A stretch of DNA of 64,000 nucleotides. It comes from Stutzerimonas azotifigens DSM 17556. GTDB taxonomy: Bacteria; Pseudomonadota; Gammaproteobacteria; Pseudomonadales; Pseudomonadaceae. Made by a program: the position numbers and the translations under genes. The notes beneath the pieces were generated by a model that saw only the letters and a list, made by a program, of their open reading frames with translations, was not told the origin of the DNA and did not search any database. Where the stretch lies: contig NZ_AUDU01000046.1 in the NCBI RefSeq assembly GCF_000425625.1, forward strand, positions 1 through 64,000, written 5' to 3'. Positions 35,827 to 43,508 of this stretch are shown piece by piece. The stretch's first letter is position 1, and every line of letters starts with the position of its first letter.

Positions 35827-37065
35827 ATGGCCTCTCCAACCCGTACCTTTCATATCGCCGTCATCGGCGGCGGTCCCGCCGGGTTGATGGCCGCCGAAGT
35901 GCTGGCCGGCGGCGGCGCGACCGTCGCGCTGTACGATGCCATGCCGTCGGTGGGCCGCAAGTTCCTGCTGGCCGGCGTTGGCGGCATGAACATCACTCAT
36001 GCCGAAGCCTTCGAGCCCTTCGTTTCGCGCTACCGGGCCCGCGCGCCGGAGCTGCGGCGCCTGCTCCAGGCCTTTCCGCCGCAGGCCCTGCGCGACTGGA
36101 TCCATGGCCTCGGCATCGACACCTTCGTCGGCAGCTCGGGGCGCGTGTTCCCCACCGACATGAAGGCCGCACCGCTGCTGCGCGCCTGGCTCAAGCGCCT
36201 GCGCGAAGCCGGCGTGAGCATCCACACCCGCCACCGCTGGCTGGGCTGGACCGCCGAAGGCGCGCTGCGCTTCGCCACGCCCGAAGGCGAGCGCACGCTG
36301 ACCGCCCACGCCACCGTGCTGGCGCTGGGCGGCGGCAGCTGGGCGCGACTGGGCTCGGACGGCGCCTGGGTGCCGCGGCTGGAAGCGCTCGGCGTCCCGG
36401 TCGCGCCGCTGCGGCCGGCCAATTGCGGTTTCGAGGTCAACGGATGGAGTTCGCTGCTGGTCGAGCGTTTCGCCGGCGCGCCGCTGAAGGCGGTCGGCCT
36501 CGGCCTGCCCGGCGGGCCGTCGCGCAAGGGCGAGTTCATCCTCACCACTACCGGCATCGAAGGCAGCCTGGTCTATGCCTTCTCCGCGGAAATCCGCGAG
36601 GCCATCGAACGCACCGGGCAGGCGACGGTGCTGGTCGACCTGCTGCCGGACCGCCCGCTGGCCGCCGTGGAAGCCGCGCTGGTCCGCCCGCGCGGCACGC
36701 AATCGATGGCCAACCACCTGCGCCGCCAGCTGCGTCTGGAAGGCGCCAAGGCAGCACTGCTGCGCGAGCTCACCGGCCCGGAAAGCTATGCCGATCCGCA
36801 GGCGCTGGCCCGCGCGATCAAGGCGCTGCCGCTGACACTGGCCCGCCCGCGCCCGCTGGACGAGGCGATCAGCAGCGCCGGCGGGGTGCCCTTCGAGGCG
36901 CTCGACGCGCGGCTGATGGTGCGCGCCCGTCCCGGCCTGTTCTGCGCTGGGGAAATGCTCGACTGGGAAGCGCCGACGGGCGGCTATCTGCTCAGCGCCT
37001 GCTTTGCCAGCGGGCGGGTGGCGGCCGAAGGGGCGCTGGCCTGGTTGCAGGAACACAATCGCTAA
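35827..37065 (+). CDS. BaiN/HI0933-like flavoprotein (TIGR03862 type)
   Basis: A 412-residue FAD-dependent oxidoreductase. The dinucleotide-binding motif IAVIGGGPAGLMAAE is at 10-24, MPSVGRKFLLAGVGGMNITHAE follows near 39-60, and the C-terminal FAD block FCAGEMLDWEAPTGGYLLSACFASGR is near 375-400. These are the marks of the HI0933/YhiN group, related to BaiN. The physiological substrate is unknown. It converges on ribD across a repeat-filled 301-bp gap. Confidence 0.87.
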   Translation: MASPTRTFHIAVIGGGPAGLMAAEVLAGGGATVALYDAMPSVGRKFLLAGVGGMNITHAEAFEPFVSRYRARAPELRRLLQAFPPQALRDWIHGLGIDTFVGSSGRVFPTDMKAAPLLRAWLKRLREAGVSIHTRHRWLGWTAEGALRFATPEGERTLTAHATVLALGGGSWARLGSDGAWVPRLEALGVPVAPLRPANCGFEVNGWSSLLVERFAGAPLKAVGLGLPGGPSRKGEFILTTTGIEGSLVYAFSAEIREAIERTGQATVLVDLLPDRPLAAVEAALVRPRGTQSMANHLRRQLRLEGAKAALLRELTGPESYADPQALARAIKALPLTLARPRPLDEAISSAGGVPFEALDARLMVRARPGLFCAGEMLDWEAPTGGYLLSACFASGRVAAEGALAWLQEHNR

Positions 37066-37076
37066 TGGCCTGAATC

Positions 37077-37317
37077 TGTCATACCGGCGCAGGCCGGTAT
37101 CCAGGTGCGGTATCGGGATTCAGGCCCAACACATTCCACGCCCCCTGCCCACCGGCCTGGGCCCCGGCCTTCGCCGGGGCGACGGGGCTTAGGGTTGGCC
37201 GTTCACGCCACCATTACGCTGCCTGCAGTCTTCGGGGGCAGCTAGCGTTATGCGCCGCTCCCACTCCAAATCACCCGCCACATTCCCACCGTCGTACCGG
37301 CGCAGGCCGGTACCCAG
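37077..37317. repeat. Repeat cluster between the flavoprotein gene and ribD
   Basis: The 301-bp convergent gap holds TACCGGCGCAGGCCGGTA-type units at 37077-37105 and 37291-37317, plus a partner palindrome with GCCCCGGCCTTCGCCGGGGC at 37158-37187. Nothing coding is visible. This is the last repeat cluster I can find going downstream in the window. Confidence 0.75.
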
Positions 37318-37366
37318 TGGAGCAACGCGGCAGGTCGGCAGGACTGCGAGGGGCAGGCCCGCACGA

Positions 37367-38479
37367 TCAGCCAGGCAGCGGCACCGCGAGAATGCGCCAG
37401 TCGGAGCCGAAGGCGCGGATGTCCTGAATACTCAGCTCGGGCGCCTCGGCCATGCGCTCCAGCGGCCAGTCCAGCAGCGGGCGGGCCGAGGAGCCGAGCA
37501 GCTTGCCGGCGACGAACAGGTGGTATTCGTCCACCAGCCCCTGTTGGGCGAAGGCGCCGGCCAGCCGCGGGCCGGCCTCGACCAGCACCTCGTTGACGCC
37601 GCGCCGGCCGAGCTCGCGCAGCAACGCCGGCAGGTCGACCTGGCCGTCGGCGCCGGGCAGCGCCAGCAGTTCGTGCCCGGCCGCCTGATAGGCAGCGGAC
37701 GCGGCCGCGTCGCGGCTCACCACCAGCGCCGGGCCGACGGTGAAGAACGGCCTGTCCAGCGGCACCCGCCGACGGCCGTCGATCAGCACGCGCAACGGCG
37801 GGCGGCGCAGCGCCAGCGCGGTCAGCTCCGGAGCGAGCCCCAGTTCGTCAGCGCGCACCGTGAGCCGGGCGTCGTCCTGCAGCGCGGTGTCGGCGCCGCT
37901 GAGCACCACGCTCGAACGCGCGCGCAGCCGCTGCACCTCGCGCCGCGCCGCCGGCCCGGTGATCCACTGGCTCTCGCCGCTGGCCATCGCCGTGCGGCCG
38001 TCGAGGCTCATCGCCAGCTTCACCCGCACGAACGGCAGGCCGCTTTCCATGCGCTTGATGAAGCCGGGGTTGAGCGCCCGTGCCTCGGCCTCCAGCACAC
38101 CGCTGGCGACCTCGACACCGACGCCGCGCAGGCGCGCCAGCCCGCGGCCGGCGACCAGCGGGTTGGGGTCCTGCATGGCCGCCACCACTCGCGCCACGCC
38201 GGCGCTCACCAGCGCCTCGGCGCAGGGCGGTGTGCGGCCGTGATGACTGCAGGGCTCGAGGGTGACGTAGGCGGTCGCGCCACGGGCGGCCTCGCCGGCC
38301 TGGCGCAGCGCGTGCACTTCGGCGTGCGGCTCGCCGGCGAACGGGTGCCAGCCCTCGCCGATCACGGCGCCGTCCTTGACCAGCACGCAGCCGACCCGGG
38401 GGTTGGGATGGGTGGAATACAGGCCCTTGCGGGCCAGTCGCAGGGCGCGCGCCATCCAGGCCTGGTCGGGCGCCTGCAT
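37367..38479 (-). CDS. ribD: Riboflavin biosynthesis deaminase/reductase RibD
   Basis: RibD carries out two successive steps of riboflavin synthesis. The N-terminal zinc deaminase has HAE at 52-54 and PCSHHGRTPPC (C77, C86); the C-terminal reductase domain (about 150-365) shows VRVKLAMSLDGRTAM, SGADTALQDDARL and VLVEAGPRLAGAF. The 370-residue length is normal. The ATG overlaps the nrdR stop by 1 nt. In PAO1 ribE, ribBA and ribH follow; here a repeat cluster and a convergent gene follow instead. Confidence 0.95.
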   Translation of the reverse strand: MQAPDQAWMARALRLARKGLYSTHPNPRVGCVLVKDGAVIGEGWHPFAGEPHAEVHALRQAGEAARGATAYVTLEPCSHHGRTPPCAEALVSAGVARVVAAMQDPNPLVAGRGLARLRGVGVEVASGVLEAEARALNPGFIKRMESGLPFVRVKLAMSLDGRTAMASGESQWITGPAARREVQRLRARSSVVLSGADTALQDDARLTVRADELGLAPELTALALRRPPLRVLIDGRRRVPLDRPFFTVGPALVVSRDAAASAAYQAAGHELLALPGADGQVDLPALLRELGRRGVNEVLVEAGPRLAGAFAQQGLVDEYHLFVAGKLLGSSARPLLDWPLERMAEAPELSIQDIRAFGSDWRILAVPLPG

Positions 38480-38943
38480 CAGACTTTCGAGGGCTCGCGG
38501 GACAGCCGCTCGATTTCCTCGCGGAATTCGTTGAGGTCCTGGAAGCGGCGGTAGACCGAGGCGAAGCGGATGTAGGCCACCTCGTCGAGCTTCTGCAGCT
38601 CGGCCATCACCAGCTCGCCCAGCACCCGCGACTTGACCTCGCGTTCGCCGGTGGCGCGCAGCTTGTGCTTGATGTGCGCGATTGCCTCCTCGAGGCGCTC
38701 GACGCTGACCGGGCGCTTCTCCAGCGCGCGCTGCATGCCGGCGCGCAGCTTGTCCTCGTCGAACGGCTGGCGGCTGCCGTCCTGCTTGATCAGCCGCGGC
38801 ATGACCAGTTCGGCGGTCTCGAAGGTGGTGAAACGCTCGCCGCAGGCCAGGCACTCACGACGCCGACGCACCTGGTCGCCCTCGGCCACCAGCCGGGAGT
38901 CGATCACCTTGGTGTCGTGCGCGCTACAGAAGGGACAGTGCAT
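38479..38943 (-). CDS. nrdR: Transcriptional repressor NrdR
   Basis: NrdR represses ribonucleotide reductase genes according to ATP/dATP levels. The 154-residue protein has a zinc ribbon with C3, C6, C31 and C34 and an ATP-cone from about residue 49 ([21 protein letters not shown]). ATG 38943 gives the invariant MHCPFC start. It is coupled to ribD, a common pairing. No NrdR box was searched for systematically; none is obvious upstream. Confidence 0.96.
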   Translation of the reverse strand: MHCPFCSAHDTKVIDSRLVAEGDQVRRRRECLACGERFTTFETAELVMPRLIKQDGSRQPFDEDKLRAGMQRALEKRPVSVERLEEAIAHIKHKLRATGEREVKSRVLGELVMAELQKLDEVAYIRFASVYRRFQDLNEFREEIERLSREPSKV

Positions 38944-39060
38944 GGGAAGGCGGGGCTGGTCAGACGTCGGGACGCCATGGTAGCGCATCCGCCCGGCAAG
39001 ACAAGCCGACGGCTTTGCTGCTATACAGGCGGCCATTGCGTCTTCGCGAGGAAGCCCTCC

Positions 39061-39486
39061 GTGCCGTTACGCCCATTGCTCCTGCCGGTCCTGGCGGCGC
39101 TGCTGGCCGCCTGCGCCGGCCCCGAACCGGCTCCCGCCCCGCCGGCGAAAACCATCGACACCACGCCCACCAGCCAGCCGCTCAATACCCTCAGCGGCAG
39201 CCTGCTCGGCGTGCCCGCCGGGGCCGAGGTGGAACTGGCGCTGATTGCCGTCGACGCCCGCCAGCGGCCGGACCGGCTGCTGAGCAGCCTGCGCCTGAAG
39301 GGCCGCGGCTCGGAGCTGCCATTCGCGCTGAAGTTCAACCCCGAGATCTTCGGCCAGGGCCACCACGTCGAGCTGCGCGGGCGGGTCACCGACCACGGCG
39401 AGCTGATCATGCGCCTGCCGGCGCAGACCATCACCCGCGGCACCAACCAGGCCCTGGGCCCGCTGCAGGTGGTGCCGGCGCCGTGA
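39061..39486 (+). CDS. YbaY-family lipoprotein
   Basis: The 141-residue product has a lipoprotein signal with lipobox LLAAC (C18) followed by Ala/Gly, then a Pro/Ala linker and a single YbaY-type beta domain ([20 protein letters not shown] onward). It is probably held in the outer or inner membrane facing the periplasm; function is unknown. The GTG at 39061 gives a normal signal peptide. The stop overlaps the next gene's GTG by 4 nt. Confidence 0.85.
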   Translation: MPLRPLLLPVLAALLAACAGPEPAPAPPAKTIDTTPTSQPLNTLSGSLLGVPAGAEVELALIAVDARQRPDRLLSSLRLKGRGSELPFALKFNPEIFGQGHHVELRGRVTDHGELIMRLPAQTITRGTNQALGPLQVVPAP

Positions 39487-40172
39487 CCCCGCCGCCCGAG
39501 CTGCAGCAGGCGCTGGGCCAGCTACTCGGCGACGCGCGGCTGAGCGCCACGCCGCTGCCCGGCACCGACCTTTCGCTCTGGCTGATCGACGCCGACAACA
39601 TGGACCGCGCCTTCAGCCCGGAGGAAACCCGGCGCATCCTCGAAGAGCCGCCCTACTGGTGCTTCTGCTGGGCCAGCGGGCTGGTGCTGGCGCGCTGGCT
39701 CGCCGAGCGGCCGGAGTGGGTGCGCGGCAAGCGCGTGCTGGACTTCGGCGCCGGCTCGGGGGTCGCCGCCATCGCCGCGGCACACGCCGGTGCCCGCGAG
39801 GTGGTCGCCTGCGACCTCGATCCGCTGGCTCTGGCCGCCTGCCGGGCGAACGCCGAGCTCAACGGCGTCACGCTCGGCTATTCGGCGGACTTCTTCGCCG
39901 AGGCCGACCGCTTCGACCTGATCCTGGTCGCCGACGTGCTCTACGACCGGGCCAACCTGCCGTTGCTCGACCATTTCCTCGACCGCGGCCGCGAGGCGCT
40001 GGTGGCCGATTCGCGGGTGCGCGACTTCGCCCATCCGCACTACCGCCGCCTCGAGGCGCTGGAAGCCTGCACCTGGCCGGATCTCGCCGAACCGGCCGAA
40101 TTCCGTCGGGTCAGCCTCTATCACGCCACCCGCGAGGCGCACGCCCGGGCCCCGGCCGCTGTCCAAGCCTGA
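39483..40172 (+). CDS. Class I SAM-dependent methyltransferase (ETFB/nicotinamide N-MTase-like)
   Basis: A 229-residue Rossmann methyltransferase. Motif I is VLDFGAGSG at 85-93, the acidic ribose-binding loop is VACDLDP, and ILVADVLYDRANLPLL resembles the seven-beta-strand lysine methyltransferase group (VCP/ETFB-like), suggesting protein methylation. This is inference from motif style only. The GTG start at 39483 is translationally coupled to the ybaY-like gene. Confidence 0.85.
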   Translation: MTPPPELQQALGQLLGDARLSATPLPGTDLSLWLIDADNMDRAFSPEETRRILEEPPYWCFCWASGLVLARWLAERPEWVRGKRVLDFGAGSGVAAIAAAHAGAREVVACDLDPLALAACRANAELNGVTLGYSADFFAEADRFDLILVADVLYDRANLPLLDHFLDRGREALVADSRVRDFAHPHYRRLEALEACTWPDLAEPAEFRRVSLYHATREAHARAPAAVQA

Positions 40173-40193
40173 CCGCCTCGACGGGACACGCCG

Positions 40194-40721
40194 ATGCCCG
40201 ACTCCGCCCTGCGCCTGTTCTTCGCCCTGCCCTGCCCGCCGGCGCTGGCCGCCGAGGTCTGCGCCTGGCGCGACCGCCTGGCCGCCAGCGGCCGCCCGGT
40301 GCGCCGCGACAACCTGCACGTGACCCTGGCGTTTCTCGGCAGCCAGCCGGCCAACCGCCTGCCCGCGCTGTACGAGCTGGCCGCCCGGCAGTCGGGCGAG
40401 CCCTTCACGCTGCATTTCGATCGCCTGGAACGCTGGCGCAGCGGCCCGCTGGTGCTGACCTGTGGCGAGCCGCCGGCGGCGCTGATGGTGCTGGCCGCGC
40501 GCCTGCAGGCGGCCCTGGCCGAAAGCGGCGTGACGCTCGACGCGCGCCCCTACCGGCCGCACCTGACGCTGATGCGCGACGCCCGGCCATTCACCGGCGT
40601 CGAGCCCGACTTCAGTCTCGCCGTCGAGCGCTTCGCCCTGTACCGCTCCGAGCAGGGTCCCGACGGGGTCCGCTACGCGTGCCTGCGGGACTGGCCGCTG
40701 GCCCCGCCCGCCGGCGCCTGA
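40194..40721 (+). CDS. thpR: RNA 2',3'-cyclic phosphodiesterase ThpR (LigT family)
   Basis: A 175-residue two-histidine phosphoesterase. The paired HxTx motifs are HVTL at 42-45 and HLTL at 123-126, separated by the expected ~80 residues. The family hydrolyses 2',3'-cyclic phosphate ends of RNA and can ligate tRNA halves in vitro. It starts 21 bp after the methyltransferase gene and is probably in the same transcript. Confidence 0.93.
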   Translation: MPDSALRLFFALPCPPALAAEVCAWRDRLAASGRPVRRDNLHVTLAFLGSQPANRLPALYELAARQSGEPFTLHFDRLERWRSGPLVLTCGEPPAALMVLAARLQAALAESGVTLDARPYRPHLTLMRDARPFTGVEPDFSLAVERFALYRSEQGPDGVRYACLRDWPLAPPAGA

Positions 40722-40808
40722 GACTTGCCGAGCGCCGGGCGGTGCTTGAAACTCGCGGTCCGCGGCCCAACCTTTGGGCCCATTGCCTCTTACCTCCCGG
40801 CGGGCCCC

Positions 40809-41681
40809 ATGAGCGACACTCCGTACATCTTCGACATCGACGGCGTCCAGAGCTTCCAGCAGCTGGTCATCGACAACTCCTTCCAGAAACCGGTGCTGGT
40901 GGACTTCTGGGCCGAGTGGTGCGCGCCCTGCAAGGCACTGATGCCGCTGCTGGCGAAGATCACCGAGGAGTACCAGGGCGAGCTGCTGCTGGCCAAGGTC
41001 AACTGCGACGTCGAGCAGGACATCGTCGCCAGCTTCGGTGTGCGCAGCCTGCCGACCGTGGTGCTGTTCAAGGACGGCCAGCCGGTCGACGGTTTCGCCG
41101 GGGCGCAGCCGGAATCGGCGATCCGCGCCATGCTCGAGCCGCACGTGCAGATGCCCGCCGCGCCGCAGGCCGACCTGCTGCAAGCCGCGCAGGCGCTGTA
41201 CGCCCAGGGCCGCTTCGGCGAGGCCGAGAGCCAGCTGAAGACGCTGCTCGGCGAGGACAACGGCAACGCCGAGGCGCTGATCCTCTACGCCCGCTGCCTG
41301 GCCGAACGCGGCGAGCTGGGCGAGGCGGAAACCGTGCTCGGCGCGGTCACCGGCGAGGAGCACAAGCAGGCGCTAGCCGGCGCCCGCGCGCAGCTGACCT
41401 TCCTCCGCCAGGCCGGCGAACTGCCGGACAGCGCGACCCTCAAGAGCCGGCTGGCACAGGACCCGAACGACGACGAGGCGCTCTATCAGCTGGCGATCCA
41501 GCAACTGGCGCGCGGGCAGCACGAAGCGGCGCTGGACGGCCTGCTCAAGCTGTTCGTGCGCAACCGCAACTACGCCGACGGCCAGCCGCACAAGACCCTG
41601 CTGCAGGTCTTCGAACTGCTCGGCAACGCCCACCCGCTGGTGACCAGCTACCGCCGCCGGCTGTACCAGGCGATCTACTAA
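40809..41681 (+). CDS. cnoX: Co-chaperone thioredoxin CnoX/YbbN
   Basis: A 290-residue protein with a thioredoxin domain (about 1-110) and TPR-like helices behind it. The family holds unfolding proteins under oxidative (hypochlorite) stress and passes them to GroEL. The active site here is WCAPC (C38, C41), whereas E. coli CnoX has lost the redox CxxC, so this one may still be redox active. ATG 40809 fits the start of the thioredoxin fold. Its stop overlaps the convergent small gene's stop by 4 nt. Confidence 0.9.
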   Translation: MSDTPYIFDIDGVQSFQQLVIDNSFQKPVLVDFWAEWCAPCKALMPLLAKITEEYQGELLLAKVNCDVEQDIVASFGVRSLPTVVLFKDGQPVDGFAGAQPESAIRAMLEPHVQMPAAPQADLLQAAQALYAQGRFGEAESQLKTLLGEDNGNAEALILYARCLAERGELGEAETVLGAVTGEEHKQALAGARAQLTFLRQAGELPDSATLKSRLAQDPNDDEALYQLAIQQLARGQHEAALDGLLKLFVRNRNYADGQPHKTLLQVFELLGNAHPLVTSYRRRLYQAIY

Positions 41682-42040
41682 TCCGGACCCTGCCGGTCGG
41701 GATAGCCGACCCAGCGGAACAACGGCGCGCCCTCGCCCTGGCTGACGGTGACCGCCGCGCTGTGGCGCAGCCGCACCAGCAGGCGCTTGGCCCCCTGGTC
41801 ACCACCGGCCAGCGCGCGCAACTGGGCGAGCAGCGCCGGCCCCTCCATCTCGCCGAGGTCGCGCAGCAGCTGCTGGGCTGCCTGCCACAGCGGCTCCTGC
41901 GGCGAAGGCGGCGGCTCGGCGGCGGCCGATCGCGTGCCGGCCACCGACAACTGCTCGGCCACGCGCTGCCAGTCCTGCGCCTCCAGCTCGACCTGCAGAT
42001 CCACCGACCATTCGCCGATCCGGCCACGCACTCGAATCAT
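41678..42040 (-). CDS. Small hypothetical protein, PA4062-like by position
   Basis: The 120-residue cytosolic product starts MIRVRGRIGEWSVDLQVELEAQDW and has an amphipathic middle part; I recognise no domain. ATG 42040 has AGGAGG upstream, which makes it more likely than the TTG six bases earlier. It is convergent with and overlaps cnoX by 4 nt and is divergent from zrgA, so its promoter shares the 108-bp region with the Zur box. Confidence 0.72.
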   Translation of the reverse strand: MIRVRGRIGEWSVDLQVELEAQDWQRVAEQLSVAGTRSAAAEPPPSPQEPLWQAAQQLLRDLGEMEGPALLAQLRALAGGDQGAKRLLVRLRHSAAVTVSQGEGAPLFRWVGYPDRQGPD

Positions 42041-42105
42041 GGGCAACCTCCTCTAGACCGCTGCATCCTCCCATGCCCGCACGGGGCTGGCCACCGCGGT
42101 GGGAA

Positions 42106-42124
42106 AGTTGTTATAACGTAACAC
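42106..42124 (+). promoter_or_regulatory. Probable Zur box ahead of the zrgA operon
   Basis: AGTTGTTATAACGTAACAC holds the perfect palindromic core GTTATAAC (42110-42117) with GTAAC on the right side, close to the gammaproteobacterial Zur consensus with TGTTATAACATAAC-like halves. The left outer half is degenerate. It ends 24 bases before the zrgA start. The His-rich product and the PAO1 parallel (PA4063 operon, zinc-repressed) support the call. Confidence 0.65.
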
Positions 42125-42148
42125 CCCAATCGGAACGGAAACCGCACC

Positions 42149-42781
42149 ATGCGAGCCTATCTGCTGCCCTGCCTTCTGTTGCTGCCCCTGACCGCCTTCG
42201 CCGCCGACGACCACGATCACCACGCGCACGACCACGCCCATAGCCATGAGCACGCACACGAGCATGAGCATGAGCATGAGCATGAGCACGGTGCGCTGGG
42301 CGCCCACGAGCACGGCGCGGCCGAACTGGACGTGGCGCTGGAGAACAACGAATTGACGCTGGCGCTCGACAGCCCGGCGGTCAACTTCCTCGGTTTCGAA
42401 CACGCACCCGGGACGCCGGAAGAGCAAGGCAAGGCCGCCGACGTGCGGATGATGCTGGAGCGCCCGCTCGAATGGCTCGGCCTGGCCGAGGCCGCCGGCT
42501 GCGAGGTGATCGAGCAGAGCATCCAGGGCCAGGCGATCGGCCTCGGCCACCCGGGCTACGGCGAGCGCAGCGCGCAGCCGGCGGCCGAACAGGACGGACA
42601 CAGCGACCTGGAGGCGAGCTACCGCCTCAAGTGCCAGGCCCCCGACGCGCTCGACGGCCTCGACCTGCGCGCGCTGTTTGCGAAGTACTCGGGACTCGAG
42701 CGCTTGCAGGTCCAGTTCGTCGGCCCCGACGGCCAGGCCGGCGCCGAGCTGACGCCGAGCCAGCCTCGCCTGAGCTTCTGA
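42149..42781 (+). CDS. zrgA: ZrgA/DUF2796 periplasmic zinc-binding protein
   Basis: A 210-residue secreted protein: signal peptide to about residue 19 (TAFAA), then an extreme His/Glu/Asp tract (residues 20-56, about 14 His) and a DUF2796 domain to the end (STYRLKC-like block near 165). DUF2796 proteins bind zinc and are induced on zinc starvation. It is first in a four-gene operon behind a Zur box (16 bp to the ABC ATPase). The tract length may vary by DNA slippage. Confidence 0.92.
   Translation: MRAYLLPCLLLLPLTAFAADDHDHHAHDHAHSHEHAHEHEHEHEHEHGALGAHEHGAAELDVALENNELTLALDSPAVNFLGFEHAPGTPEEQGKAADVRMMLERPLEWLGLAEAAGCEVIEQSIQGQAIGLGHPGYGERSAQPAAEQDGHSDLEASYRLKCQAPDALDGLDLRALFAKYSGLERLQVQFVGPDGQAGAELTPSQPRLSF
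42256..42290 (+). repeat. Tandem GAGCAT/GAGCAC hexanucleotide run in zrgA
   Basis: Five to six near-perfect 6-bp units encode alternating His-Glu in ZrgA. Each unit is two codons, so gain or loss by slippage would change the number of metal-binding histidines without a frameshift. Confidence 0.8.
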
Positions 42782-42797
42782 GGGCCTGATCCACACC

Positions 42798-43508
42798 ATG
42801 AGTGAACCCCTGCTGCACCTCACCGACGTCGGTTTCGCCTGGCCCGGCCAGCCGGCGCTGCTGGACATCCCGGCCTTCAGCCTGGCGCGCGGCGAAACAC
42901 TGTTCCTGCATGGCCCCTCGGGCAGCGGCAAGACCACCCTGCTCGGCCTGCTGGGCGGGGTGCACAGGGCCGACCGCGGCAGCATCCGCCTGCTCGGCTG
43001 CGAGCTGGGCGGACTGTCCTCGGCGGCGCGCGATCGCTTCCGCGCCGACCACAGCGGCTACCTGTTCCAGCAGTTCAACCTGCTGCCGTTTCTCGCCGTG
43101 CGCGACAACGTCACCCTGCCCTGCCGCTTCTCGCGGCTGCGCGCCGAACGCGCGCGGCAGCGCCACGCGGGCGTGACGCAGGCGGCCACCGAACTGCTGC
43201 GCCGCCTGGGCCTGCCGGACGACCTGCACGCACGCCGCGCCAGCAGCCTGTCGATCGGCCAGCAGCAGCGCGTCGCCGCGGCGCGGGCGCTGATTGGCCA
43301 GCCGGAGCTGGTCATCGCCGACGAACCGACCTCGGCGCTCGACGCCGACAGCCGAGAGGCCTTCATCAACCTGCTGTTCGAAGAATGCCGCGCGGCGCAG
43401 GCCAGCCTGCTGTTCGTCAGCCATGACCGCAGCCTGGCGCCGCTGTTCGATCGCAGCCTGTCGCTGCTCGACCTGAACCGCGCCGCCCGCCTGCCGGAGA
43501 TTCGCTGA
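42798..43508 (+). CDS. ABC transporter ATP-binding protein of the zinc operon
   Basis: A 236-residue LolD/MacB-type ATPase. Walker A is GPSGSGKT at 39-46, the Q-loop lies in LFQQFNLLPFL, the signature is LSIGQQQR at 151-158 (Ile replaces the usual first Gly of LSGGQ) and Walker B is VIADEPTSALD at 172-182. It overlaps the permease start by 1 nt. In PAO1 the same position is PA4064. Because such pairs usually act on membrane or envelope substrates rather than simple ion import, the cargo is uncertain. Confidence 0.92.
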   Translation: MSEPLLHLTDVGFAWPGQPALLDIPAFSLARGETLFLHGPSGSGKTTLLGLLGGVHRADRGSIRLLGCELGGLSSAARDRFRADHSGYLFQQFNLLPFLAVRDNVTLPCRFSRLRAERARQRHAGVTQAATELLRRLGLPDDLHARRASSLSIGQQQRVAAARALIGQPELVIADEPTSALDADSREAFINLLFEECRAAQASLLFVSHDRSLAPLFDRSLSLLDLNRAARLPEIR

